From NCBI GenBank assembly GCA_002150815.3, contig NDFF03000011.1, positions 496,001 to 560,000 on the forward strand: a DNA stretch of 64,000 nt. Reading direction: 5' to 3'. Origin of the DNA: Grammothele lineata. Taxonomy: Eukaryota > Basidiomycota > Agaricomycetes > Polyporales > Polyporaceae. Both the position numbers and the translations under genes were made by a program. Of the stretch, positions 27,328 to 38,704 are shown one piece after another. Under the pieces are notes generated by a model. It was not told where the DNA came from and did no database searches. It saw only the letters and a list, made by a program, of their open reading frames with translations. Each line of letters starts with the position of its first letter. Within the stretch, counting starts at the first letter, position 1.

Positions 27328-27551
27328 ATAGTGTACTTGCTGGTATAAAAGGGCGATAACTTATTTGTACGTCTTTGAAGGTGCTTCCTGTTATGTGTTT
27401 GTGCTTTTTGTAGTTTCGGACATTGGACCTTGCTGTCGACCATCATCGCTCGTCATGTCATTTCCAGAAGTATTTGCTAGTAGCGTATAATGTGTAACGC
27501 GTCAACTAATACAAATGAACAAGCATCTACTCTAGTCCGAAATGGGATCTT

Positions 27552-28949
27552 CTAAGACGATGGGGATTGAGTACCATTGACGGTAGTGGACTCTGGCTGC
27601 GCCAAGGGCGGAGTCACCGTTGGACGTTCGACCTTACCGTTCTCGAAGACGGCAGGACCCTTGGGCATCTCACCAAGAATTGCCTTCGCGTCAGCGTCAA
27701 GGGCCGGCTCGTCTTCGTACTTCCAATCTAACTCTCCGCCATATGGTTTCGGAAGGTCCTTAGGCTCAATGAGCGTGCGCAAGGCCTGACCGGGGTCTTT
27801 ACCGAGGACGTGCACCTTGCGGCGAGTGCCCTCATCAAACCAAGGCTGGTGAAGACGAGTAGTACGGAAAAGTGAAGGTAGCAAGCAATTCAGAAAGAAA
27901 TGAAGGAGAAATATGAGAAATCAGGACAGCAGCGCGCACCTTGATCCAACCCCACACGGTGGGGAAAAACGAAGGGGTGTTGACGACGGCGATGGTGCTG
28001 AGCGTCTCGGGATAGTTGGCTGTAGCAAGCGTGGAGGCTTCTTGGAGGTGTGAGCGGAGAGACCAGAGAAGCGAGAGGGAGACCTGGTCGAAGTCGATGA
28101 TAGTAGTGACCGAGGATATGGGCGTGGGAGCGGTTCGATGAGGGAGGTGAGAGCAGAGGCGGAGGACGAAACGGGTCATGGTCTCGTAAAGAACGACGCT
28201 GGGGGGCGAAGAACATGCGGTGCGGCAACAGAGCGGGATGGCCGGTCGGACAGTCAGCGAACTGCAGGTGGACGTGTTGCCGGGCGCGTGGTGGGAAGAG
28301 GGCAGTGCGGATGGGGGACTCCGGGAGGACTCACATGCGTTGATAGCGGCGCTCCGGAGGGACGGCACTGAGCTCTTTCTGAAGCTGGGGAGTAAGGGAG
28401 GCCAGGCGGTAGACGTACACAGGCAGACCGTTCTGTAGCAACAAAGAGGACGTGAGCGAGAGCGAGGTACGAGGAGTCGAAAAAACGTAAGGCACCTTGT
28501 CGCGACGGCCAGTCCAACGGGGATAGAACCTGCGAGAGGCCTCGAATTCATCCGCAGGGAATGCGGCGTGGAGAGCGTCCACGTTGTGCTGTGTGCGCCA
28601 GGCCTCGGAGTCGGCAAACTGCTTCATCGCCTTCTGTGGGTCGAAGCGGCGTGCGCGGAGGAATCGGCTGTGAGTACGAGGTGTGTGAGTGTGGTGTCGG
28701 TGAATTGATGACGTGTAGGGGAGAGAAAAAAAGAACTTACAGTAGTGTCGGCTCATCGTGGCTAGATGCTAACGGGCCAGTAGAGGGGGTATAGAGACGA
28801 GCGTTGGCGAGGATGTCCTTGAAGGTGACGTAGGCGGCTTGCTGGTCCGGCGAGAGGTGATGGAGATGGCCCGAGGTAACGTCGGGCGTGATTGTGTCGC
28901 CGCGGGCTGGCTGGTCGTCGGAGGAAGCAGAGGAGCGGAAGAAGGACAT
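27552..28949 (-). CDS. CRAL-TRIO (Sec14-like) lipid-transfer protein
   Basis: Sec14-like proteins exchange phosphatidylinositol and other lipids between membranes. I read five exons: 28741-28949, 28496-28667, 28335-28432, 27940-28198 and 27552-27845, giving 343 aa in clean phase. The N-terminal CRAL-TRIO helical domain carries LLRFLRARRFDPQKAM (residues ~69-84), the classical motif. The lipid-binding domain includes NGLPVYVYRLASL, TTIIDFDQVSLSLLW, LSTIAVVNTPSFFPTVWGWI and the exit-gate region RRKVHVLGKDPGQALRTLI. It ends with the typical LPKPYGGELDW and a short Pro-rich tail. The gene converges on the cohesin loader with only 224 bp between stop codons, and shares a 353-bp promoter interval with the HPt gene. 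Confidence 0.92.
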
Positions 28950-29302
28950 GGACGGAGGTGGCGTGGTGTTTACAGACGTAGAGATTCAGAGGGTCGACGC
29001 CGCGTCCGCCCGGGACAGGGACGCGGGAGACGGGGCGGGGAACCGGGGAGATTAGATTAGATGGAGTGGAGTCTGATGGATTGATAACTTGCGGCCATCG
29101 ACGTTCGCTCGGCCATCGACCCCACGCACTCGAGCCCATTCAACTCAGCTGTGGCCCTCGCCAGCATCCACGCCAGCCCCAGCCACCTTCCGACCACAGG
29201 CCAGCTACCACCACCTCTCGCCCCGTCGCGCTCTCTCGAGCCTCTCGTTCCACCCATCTCCTGCCTCGAGCCCAACCAGCCTCCCGCTCGCTCGTCCGAG
29301 CC
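28950..29302. promoter_or_regulatory. Bidirectional promoter interval (CRAL-TRIO / HPt genes)
   Basis: 353 bp separate two divergent start codons, so both promoters and 5' leaders must lie here. The right half is C/T-rich on the plus strand leading into the HPt start. No clear TATA box is seen. Confidence 0.6.
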
Positions 29303-30141
29303 ATGTCCGTCACCAATACCGCCGTCAGAGCCGCCGTCCGTTCGCCAGAACGCGAGCTTACGCCTGCCAAGCTCCGTTCTCCCTCCCCGCCACCCTCGGA
29401 TTCTCGCGCTCCATCTCTCGCGCCCCCGTCTCCAAAGTCCGTCGCCGCTCGTCTGACCTCTCCCCCACCCCAACTTTCGACGCGTGCCACGCCCGCACCA
29501 GAGTCTACGCCTGCTCCCTCCACCCCTCCACTCACCAAAGAAGCGCCGTCAGCATCAAAATCAGACGCGGGCGACGACGCAGACACGAGCGATCTAGAGG
29601 TCCGTAGTTCCGCCGGATCCTTGTCCGACATGCGCTAATCATCTCTCTACCCCTACCCTCAGGTTGACGAGGACGAGGACAAGGTCATCAACTTTGAGAC
29701 TTTCAACCAGATCCTTGATCTCGACGAGGACGAGACCCATGACTTCTCTCTTGGTATGACCGAGGCCTACTTCAATCAGGCCAGTACCACCTTCACCGAC
29801 ATGGATCAGGCATTGTGCGTTCTCTTCCCTCGCTTTCTCGCCTTTCGCTCTCCCTCTCACGCGCGTTCTATAGCGAGGGCAAGGACCTCAAGAAGCTCTC
29901 CCAACTGGGCCACTTCCTCAAGGGCTCCTCAGCCGCTCTCGGCGTATCCGCCGTCCAAGCCACCTGCGAACACATTCAGCACTACGGCGCCCTCCGAGAC
30001 GAGGTGAACGGCACCGATCTCACCGACGAGGCCGCGCTCGACAAGATCGGCCCCCTTCTGACCCGCGTCAAGAAGGAGTACGCCGTGGCAGAGCGATGGC
30101 TCCAGAATTGGTACAAGGAGCACGTCACAACAGAGGACTGA
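29303..30141 (+). CDS. YPD1: Ypd1-type histidine-containing phosphotransfer (HPt) protein
   Basis: Relays phosphate between hybrid histidine kinases and response regulators (Ssk1, Skn7) upstream of the HOG MAP kinase pathway. I read three exons: 29303-29599, 29663-29814 and 29874-30141, giving 238 aa. The first ~95 residues are a Ser/Pro/Ala-rich tail absent from yeast Ypd1 (167 aa). The HPt helix bundle starts at ~100 with DKVINFETFNQILDLDED. The phospho-acceptor is His163 in LGHFLKGSSAALG, followed by the helix with CEHIQHYGAL and a final helix with EYAVAERWLQNWY. All hallmark residues are present (the H-x-LKG-S-s motif). An in-frame ATG upstream at 29066 belongs to the leader frame and is not preferred. 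Confidence 0.93.
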
Positions 30142-32466
30142 TCTAGCCTCGGCCTGGCCGTCGACCGTCACTCGATGTGCGTCCTTCTCTCTGCCCAGAT
30201 GGCGTTTCGGCGGCTCGGCAGCTGACCCAGATTCCCCCGCTCTGCTATTGCTCATTCGTCCTGTCCTCCGCCACCTCATCCGATAACCTCTCACACCGCC
30301 CTATCTATCGTGCGCAGCTCGCGGCCAATGGCGTCGGGCGAGCGAGCGGTCTGGACAACGCCGCACGCGCGCTCGACCGGCCTCCGTACGTTCTCCGCGC
30401 CCGCGGTGGCGGCGGGGTGTCATTAGTGCCATGGCAAACACGAGACGAGGAGGGAGCGAACATACCCGGTGTGTGTGCGTATGTGCGTGCGCGCGCGGGA
30501 CTAGACTGGACGGGAGTGAGGATGAAGAAAGCGCAATGCAGCCTTGTGTATGTTATCTCAACGTCGACGACCCGCCCCCCGATGTATCCATCAACCCCTA
30601 CGACTTTATCTGCTGCATCATGGCCCGCTGCTCGCACAGGGCGAGGCCCGGTGTGTTACTTGTTACATAGTTTAATGAGCCATTGTATTCCGACCTCTAT
30701 CCTGCTGACTGACCCACACCCGGCTTGGTCTCCTCAGGCCTGAGTCCTCGGCGAACGCTAAGCGAAGGCCGCGGCCTGGGAGAGATGACATCATGCCGAA
30801 GGCGACGTTTAGTTGCGCTCGGCAGTCAACGAACCCGGCAATAGCCAGTACTCTAGTAGTACAATTGCTCTATGCGTTTCGAACTAAGCAGTCGCGCCTC
30901 GACATGTACTGGTAGGAGATATCGTGTCGGAAGACGGCGAACGCTGCTCACTACTTGCTCTCTGGGAAACGTACCTGTCGCCGCTTGCGAACCCACAGAT
31001 CTCCGACGCGGGTCTTGTCAGCGTCGGACTCTGGCCGCGTCACCGATGACCCCGCGCCGGGCCTCGAGGGAGCAGTAGGACCGACCTTCCGCCCTCGGCA
31101 GCCCTGCGGCGGCCTCCGAGCCCCAATGCCGTTCCGCCCGTTTGATCGATAACCGTCGTCGGAGTCGCAGGGATGGCTAGGGATGGGCGAGCTTGGGCAA
31201 GGCGGTACGCCGTGCGCGGTCAGATGCGCAGGCACCAGATCCTCGCGCTGAGATCGCGCTGCCAGTCGCCGCTTCGGACGGCGCCGCCCTATTTGCGCTG
31301 GAGTCCGACCCGAGCCTGCTGCAGCTAAACGGACATTGACACCGGCCAGGGGCGTGGCGAGGGAGAGGTCGAGGCCCCAAGGCCACAGCCGGCAGATCCA
31401 GGAGGAGTCCGAACGTGGCTTCAGCTGTCCATCGAGCGCGTTCAGGTGGTGGTAACGCTGGCAGCAGTGACCCGTCTCACGTCTCTTTCATGCTGCTATG
31501 TGGGCGATACCCGGAACTAGGGTAATATCACGCTAGCCATCCGTGCATCTTCCTTACAGAGTCTCTTTGAAGGCGCGCTGGCGTCTTTGCTGCCACAGCA
31601 GGCCCAAGAAGTCAGGGCGAAGAAGCATCAGCATAGAAGAGGCAGGGGGGAAGCCTGAGGGAGGCAAAAGTTGCGTTCTAAGTATACGCAACCTTGGGCT
31701 TGAATTCGAATTCGAAGTGCTCTGACCAAAGACCTGACGGACATGAAGGACACTAGACTGAACGGGGCAGTGTGTCTGCCATGTCAACTCGGTCCGCGGT
31801 AGCACATAGTCAGTTTGCTGTTGTTATGAACGGACACCGGCGGCGAGCGCAGCTAGACCATGCATGCGGGGAAAGCTCCGTGGGACTTTTGGCAATCGTC
31901 CGGATTTCGTTGGGTGTCGATCTTGTATTGCACCATAAAGGATGAAGTTGCGTGATTCAAGCCTGGCGACGGTGCCACTACGATATGCCACACGATGCAC
32001 AGGATTTGAGTGAGTTGGATCCATCTATAGTGTAGGGGACGTAGACTGCCAAGAGGGTGGGGGGCCAGGAAGATGCATCTACCGGTCAAGAGACAGACAT
32101 ACATAATGCGTACATACCGGAGTGGCCTCACGCGCTTGTCAATTATGGCGTTCTTGCGTTCCATCATCCGGCGGATCACCTTGCGTTCGTTCTGCGCGGT
32201 GACTGGGCCTCGACACAAGCTTGCCTCTCTCCAACTCGTTCAAGCCATCCGTCAAGGCCGTCTTCCCATTCGCCACGCGGTCCATCAGCCTCATCTTCGC
32301 GTGGACCTTCCCGTCCGCGTCCGCCAACTCCCCGGCCCTAGACGCCCTCGCTAATCGGCTCGCGTCTGTCTTGCAACAAGCTAAAAAGCCACGATGGCCT
32401 CCCCCACAGCCTCTCCGACATCTGTTATCCCTGACCGTGCGTGCCTTTTGTGTCGGCGCAGAGACC
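30142..32466. other. Intergenic region between HPt and Dug2-like genes
   Basis: About 2.3 kb holding the HPt 3' UTR and the Dug2-like promoter. The frames at 30951-31386 and 31543-31805 are mixed low-complexity. No exon chain, repeat or RNA gene is supportable. A minus-strand frame at 32139-32468 has coding-like base use but is probably a shadow. Confidence 0.5.
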
Positions 32467-35400
32467 ATGACACCTCACGCTCTGCTTTCCGCCTCTGGCT
32501 CTCTCCGGTCGCCATCCGGAAAAACAGCCTCCCTGAGCAGGAGCACGGATACCGTCCAGTACCGCCCTAATCTCATCCATTCTCTTAACCAAGCGCGCAG
32601 TTCCGTCCTCAGCCTCGCTGCGGACGAGCATTACATCTACACTGGCAGCCAGGACGGCCAGATATGTGTCCGTCCCCCCTGACTCATATTCGGATTGAAG
32701 CTGTGCTGACGGTACTATTCTAGATTTGGTGTAAGACGTCCTTCACCCTCCAGGACGTTTGGAGCGGCCATACAGGCAGTGTCCTCGCCCTGGAATACGC
32801 ACCCGATAGGCAATGGCTTTTCAGCGCCTCCGGTCAGCAATGTTTTCTAGGCACTTTGCTTGACGTCAAACTCATACTATCTTAGGCGACAGCACAATAC
32901 GCGTATGTTCGTGAGCGACATCCGTGGCGATTGTACTCATGACTGCATCATTAGGTCTGGGACACACGCAGATTGTGCCCTTTGTACCTCATCCATCCGT
33001 TCCAAGAGACAGACTCAGGAGATCTCTTCTCTCTTGTCTGGTGCTCTCAAGCGCAGGCCCTTTACTTTGGCTGCCAGAATACCTCCATACAATGGTTCTC
33101 CTTTGCTATTCCCGCTCTAGGAGCCTCTTACATGACACCGTCCGCAGCGTCTACGGACAGCTTCGTCTCAAGCGGGACCTCGACGCCTACTTCTCGGAAG
33201 GCGCATAAATTCTTTGACAGCTATCCGCAATATACGCGACGTCCGGCCGATCTCGACGCTCGAAATCCCACTTTCCCCTCTTCACCACCCTCGTCCGAGA
33301 CGTCAGATGGATGTATCCACCGTGATCCACCCAAACCTCTTATGGCCGTGCTACAAGTCCCTGCAGAAAACGTGATCGACTCTGCGCACTATGGCTACGT
33401 CTACTGCATGGCGCACCTTCCGAGTTCCAATGGCGGGTCCGATGATCTTCCCCTCGATGCCGCCGGCCAGCGCTGTCTTCAGCTGGTGACCGGGAGCGGG
33501 GACTCTACTGTCAAGGTATGCAAACTAGTTTTGGCCATATATCAGGCGCTTTAACTGAGCGCGTATCGCAGTTGTGGCAACTTCCTGAAGACAAGTTCAG
33601 GCCTTCTCCGCCAGAACTGCTCCACACTTTCGATTGCGGTGCCGGCGCCGTGCTCGCTCTCGTGGCTCGTGGCGATACATTGTATGCGGGCTGTCAAGAT
33701 GGCTTTGTCCAGGTCTGGGATTTGGAGACTCGTACACTGGTTAGGACGCTCCTTGTCGTGGAGGTGAGTCAAGCGCTTCTGGCTGTGCTTGTAGGCATGC
33801 TGACGACCGGGAAGAACACCGATATTCTGTCGATGTCGTTGTTTGGGTCAGACCTCTACGTTTGCTCGGCAAATGGGAATATACAGGTAAGACGGTAACC
33901 TATCCCAGTGGCATGACTTAACTCATGAATATAGTGCTGGAACGCATCTTTTGATCTTACCGGGTCCTGGGATGGTCATGAAGGCATTGCGCTGTCTTCT
34001 GTCATCACCGCCATGCCTTCCGACTCGAACAAGCATGTTCTCGTGACGGGCGGAAACGACGACATGATCAAGGTTGGTATCCCAGGCCTGTCGTGAACTA
34101 AGGTTACTGACTCAGACATGTTTCAGGTGTGGGAAGTCGTCCCGCCGACCTCGAGAAGCCTCACTCTGTCTGACATGGATTACGCAGACATGTCAAAGAG
34201 CGTAAACGGTAAGCCGCTGGCGCCTTTGGGATTGCATTCGGTAACTTACACATGCTGAATGCAGATATTCTCGTACACGCACTCACTAAATTCGTCTCTA
34301 TTCCGAGCGTCAGCAAGTCTCTTGTGCACAAAGAAGACTGTCGCCAAGCGGCAATATGGCTACGCAAGTGCTTCACACAGCTCGGCGCGGTGGCCTCCCT
34401 GGTAAGTCGAATGTCCCCTCTACTCAAATAGAAGCTTAGCTCCCTATATGTAATGTTAGTTACCTACGGGTGAGACCACGAATCCGCTTGTCCTGGCCAC
34501 GTTCCGTGGTACAGAGACGACCACGGCCGCGAAACCCCGCATCCTCTTTTACGGCCATTATGACGTTATATCAGCGCAACCCAACGGCTGGGACTCGGAT
34601 CCGTTTACGCTGACAGGACGAAACGGCTACTTGTATGGTCGTGGGGCGACGGACAACAAGGGCCCGATTCTCGCAGTCGCGTGTGCCGCGGCGGATCTTC
34701 TGGCAAGACGTGCTCTTGGCGTGGATCTTGTGCTACTCATTGAGGGTGAAGAGGAGGCAGGTAGTAGCGGCTTTGTTGAGGCGGTCAAACAACATAAGGT
34801 ATGTTCCGATCCGGCCGTCTGTGTAGCGGCGTACTAAAAGCCCTCGATAGGACGCAATCGGTCCGATTGATTCGATCCTTGTCAGGTGTGTAACTATGCA
34901 TGAAAGCGTCTTCATGAACTGATGGTATCGGCCCAGCAATTCAACTTGGATTGCGGAAGACACCCCGTGCATCACCTATGGCTTACGCGGAGTTGTCCAT
35001 TGCAAGGTCCAAGTTTGGAACGAGGGACCTGACCTTCATTCTGGTGTAGAAGGTGGGCCAGTACGCGAGCCGATGCTTGACATGTGAGCCTTTCGCGGCG
35101 CTTCGGAGGACTACGCTCACAGGATTTCATTGCAGCATTAAATTACTCGGAACTCTGACGAACGCCGATGGCAAGATCGCCATTCCCGGTTTCTGTACGA
35201 TATATAACGATCCACGCCCCGTATAGCCATTAACATTTACAATACAGATGATAGAGTCAGGCCAGTCACGGAGGAAGAGCGGCGGCTCTACAAGGTGTTG
35301 TCCAGCGTCACCCAGACACCAGCATCGTTGTTATCTGCCAAATGGCGAGAACCTTCGTTGACAGTCCACAACGTTGAGGTATCCGGCCCTCGCAGTCAGT

Positions 35401-36081
35401 CACGACGTCGCTACGTATTGGGCGTGTTCACTGTTTGCTGACGGAAGGCCTCAGATTCAACTGTCATCTCTTCGAGAGTGTGTGCACACGTCTCCCTGCG
35501 AATTGTGCCGGACCAAGGTTTGGAGGAGATTTGCGCCTCGGTTCGGAATCATTTCGAGAAGCAGTTCGAGGCTTTACATTCCCCAAATCAGTTTGCGGTG
35601 GGTTTGCCTGTCGTCGAGAACGATCTGAAGGGGAACTGAATGTCGGACGCCACAGGTCAACATTGATAGAGTTGCGGACTGGTGGCTAGGCAATCTGGAC
35701 GACCCCTGGTTCTACGCATTGGAAGGAGCAGTCAAGGACGAATGGGAAGTCGAGCCGCTTCGCATTCGTGAAGGAGGGGTATTCTTCCCACTAGTATTCT
35801 ACGATAGAGACGCTCATATTTTTGTAGTCTATTCCCTCGGTGCCGTGTCTGGAGAAGGAGTTTGCATGTCATGCCTTACATTTACCGCTTGGCCAGAGTA
35901 CGGTGAGTGATTAGTGATAGGACTTCTTCGTCTGCGGGGTCTGATAGTCTATGATCGCTGCCAGGACCAAGCACACCTACCCAACGAACGGATATCGCTC
36001 TCGAACCTGCAAAAGGGAAAGCGGGTGGTGGAGCGATTTTTGACCACTGTTGCTGGCTTCTCGCGGACGGAGGTGTCGTAG
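32467..36081 (+). CDS. DUG2: Dug2-like WD40 + M20 metallopeptidase (glutathione degradation)
   Basis: In yeast, Dug2 pairs with the amidotransferase Dug3 to release the gamma-glutamyl group of glutathione; Dug1 splits Cys-Gly. I read 18 exons: 32467-32667, 32724-32832, 32886-32902, 32955-33515, 33572-33763, 33815-33886, 33935-34072, 34127-34208, 34265-34401, 34460-34798, 34851-34885, 34937-35083, 35136-35194, 35248-35378, 35448-35597, 35656-35778, 35828-35902 and 35965-36081, giving 894 aa. The N-terminal half holds WD40 repeats (YIYTGSQDGQICIWC, GDSTIRVWD, GFVQVWDLETRTL). The C-terminal half is the M20 domain: ILFYGHYDV, GRGATDNKGP, LIEGEEEAGSSGF, CITYGLRGVVHCK, DLHSGVEGG and a late His in STDQAHLPNERI. 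The start is uncertain: an ATG at 32394 could join through a 25-nt intron-like gap (32437-32461). Confidence 0.9.
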
Positions 36082-36672
36082 TTGTACTCACAGCAGGTCT
36101 CGTCGAGCAGATGATGGGTATCAGACGTGGCAGGAAGCTTTATAATCTAATATATTTGGATAATACATAATCACTGAAATCGAGCTGCTATTGGATCCCT
36201 GAGGCACGTAGTCGTGTAGTCCTGAAGGTGAGAGTCAGTGACTGTGGATACGAAGACGATGTTTGAGGACAAAGGGGAAAATCAGGGACCTCAAGCGTAT
36301 AAGAGGCCCAGGGTAGTTGTCGTCTGAAGGATCCGACTGGTGCACAGCAAAAAGTTCATCATATAGAAAGACACGGTGAAAGATTTACCTGCTTGCGGCT
36401 AGTATAAGAGAAGTAGAGAAGCTGAGAGAGAGCGATCGGAAGACACGGATGGAAGGAGTGGATAGAGGAGGGAGGAACAGAGCAAGGAAGAGTGCGCGGG
36501 CTGGCTCAAATTTGCGTCTGCCCACCGCGCGGCCACAACACAAATATATACAAACACATACTCTCTCCGGACCGGTAGCCGATGGTCCAAGACCGCTCCT
36601 CCCGCCGCGACGTCCAATGCGCTGCCTCCTCGACAATATACTCCCTGGCCGTTTCTCTATAAGCTCCTCTAC
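36082..36672. other. Intergenic region
   Basis: 591 bp. The left part is AT-rich (36135-36175, the likely poly(A) region of the Dug2-like gene). The right part is purine-rich, then a C/T-rich leader before the next start. No gene seen. Confidence 0.6.
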
Positions 36673-38462
36673 ATGGCCGACGGCCGACGAACACCCCAGC
36701 ATCTAGCTGGTCATATTCAAGACATCGTCAGCTTTCTCCTCAGCCCTTTCGTCTCGTCCCTCTTTTCTCTTCACCCCAACGACCTCGGCCTTGCCACATT
36801 TCATCCGCCAGAAGAATGGAACGCGTGGTGGTCCTGGGCTGAGGGAAATGATGCGGAAGGAGATGAGGATCCTTGGACGCTTGTGCTGCGCTATTACGAT
36901 GCCTGTCGCCTTCACATGGACGTGTCTGTCCATCCCTTCTCGTCCATCCCACTCGTCCTCCAATCAGTCATCGCCGACGCCGCGAGCCTTGCGCTTCCTC
37001 GGGAGCCCTCGCTCGTTCATTATGCGTCAGAGCCATCCCTTTTGAGCTCTGTTCCGACCGTCGACAATGACGACCTGCCCGAGGTTCTGCCTGGCATGTC
37101 CCCCAAAAAGGCTCACGAAGTTATCGAAATGTCCAAGTATACTCGCGAATTACTTCATTCGATCCCGGAGCTCAGCGAAGTACAACATGTCGTTGACATT
37201 GGTGCGGGTCAAGTTCGTTTGATTCTGCCAGTATAGGCGTTGACGCTTGCTCAACGCCTATTCACAGGCGTATCTGTCTAGAATGTTACGGGATCGATTG
37301 CGCCTGCATGTCCTTGCGCTCGACTGGAGTCAAGTGCAAACCGAAGGCGCTTTCCGTAGGGACGATTCGAAGGCCAACCGTAGAGCTCGTCGCAAGGAAG
37401 TTCCGAACGTCCCTACGTCCAACGGCGTAGGCAGGAGTGCCCGGTCTCCTCAGGCTGACGAAGCACGTCGTGAATTAGAAGGCTCTCTAACCTACGTCAC
37501 CGCCAACATTGATACCCACTCCTTGCTTGAGACCACCCGCTGCTGGCTAGGCGATCGTCATCGACATCCTGCATCTCCTGACCCAGTGTCTCCTACGCCA
37601 ACGCTATTTGTCGCCCTTCATGCGTGCGGTTCACTCACACCAGATATCCTGCGCGCGTTTGTACTGGCAGCTAAGGCAGATCCACTAACGGCCGGTTGGG
37701 TACCACGCGCAGCCATCATCGTTGGGTGCTGCTACAACATGTTACGCCAGGAAGGTTAGTGTTATATGTGGCCGTTGCCTCGTGCGAATCTCCCTGACCC
37801 GTGGGTGGACACCGCAGATGTCTCGTTATCCCGGCTCCTGCTGAAGAAATTTTCCAATCCTGTGCCCGCGCTCTGCCCGAGCCACCTCATGCTTGCCGCG
37901 CAGGTTCCGTCGGAATGGACGAGAAACGAAGGAAGTCTACGAGATGCGCGGCTTGCGTTACGGAAGGTGGTATGGCGTGCGTTAATCGAAGACGAACTAC
38001 AGCGCCTTTCAAGGTCCACTGAGCCTAGCCTCGAAGCACAAGGAACGTACGGGGAAGCTCAAGTTACTACTGTTCGAGCCGATCGTCCCACTCGCAAGCT
38101 CGGGCGAATGAACGATACGGCATATTCGTCGTGGGACGCTTTCGTACTTGCGGTGCGGTCTAAACTTGGGTTGCCCTTGAACGTCGACGCTTTGCGTGCG
38201 GATCGTGGCCTGGAACGCAAAATAGCTGTCTTCCACGTCTTGAGATGTCTCATCGGACCTACTATTGAGAGCCTCATCCTGCTCGATAGGCTGGCGTGGA
38301 TTCGAGACGAATTGGAGGCAAGTCAGCACCTTACTCCGTATCTGGTCCTGTCACTAACGAACAAGGTAGGGCCTCCCATTTCGTGCTGACCTTGTGAACC
38401 TATTCGACCAAGGTACCGGGAGTGGCAGGAACGTTGCTGTAGTCATACGGCCGACTAGCTGA
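36673..38462 (+). CDS. METTL25-like methyltransferase-domain protein
   Basis: Putative SAM-dependent methyltransferase of the METTL25/RRNAD1 type; its substrate is not deducible here. I read four exons: 36673-37212, 37268-37754, 37818-38317 and 38370-38462, giving 539 aa. SAM motif I reads VVDIGAGQAYLSRML (split by intron 1). Motif IV-like segments are FVALHACGSLTPDILRAF and AIIVGCCYNML. The C-terminal family region includes RKLGRMNDTAYSSWDAF and ends LVNLFDQGTGSGRNVAVVI. The last intron has a GC donor (GCAAGT) and is needed to join DRLAWIRDELE to GLPFRADLVNLF. Reading through instead truncates the protein at 38389 and loses the conserved end. Confidence 0.85.
38318..38369 (+). other. GC-AG intron in the METTL25-like gene
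   Basis: 52-nt intron with donor GAG|GCAAGT and acceptor AAGGTAG. It has the consensus non-canonical GC donor, and the frame is kept exactly at a codon boundary. Confidence 0.75.
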
Positions 38463-38704
38463 ATGATCGCCCTTGTCAGAGGATTCATTTGTCTCCTACT
38501 GTAGTAGCGTACTATACAAATGAAGCGAGTGATAGCATTTCCGGGGAACGGAATCCGACTATGATAGATCGACGTGATGCAGGATGCCAGAATGTTACAT
38601 ATGAAGAGGACAACGGTGCGACGACAGCAATTAGTGAGGGTGGAGTAGGAGCAGCGAGTCCGGGGGATGGAATGACATGAATAATAGGTCGAGAGCACAT
38701 CAAC

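Noticed and set aside
32139..32468. 109-codon minus-strand frame with high third-position GC (ADADGKVHAKMRLMDRVANG)
   Set aside because: Overlaps the Dug2-like promoter and start, no recognised family, no consistent upstream exon. The base bias is also present in the opposite strand.
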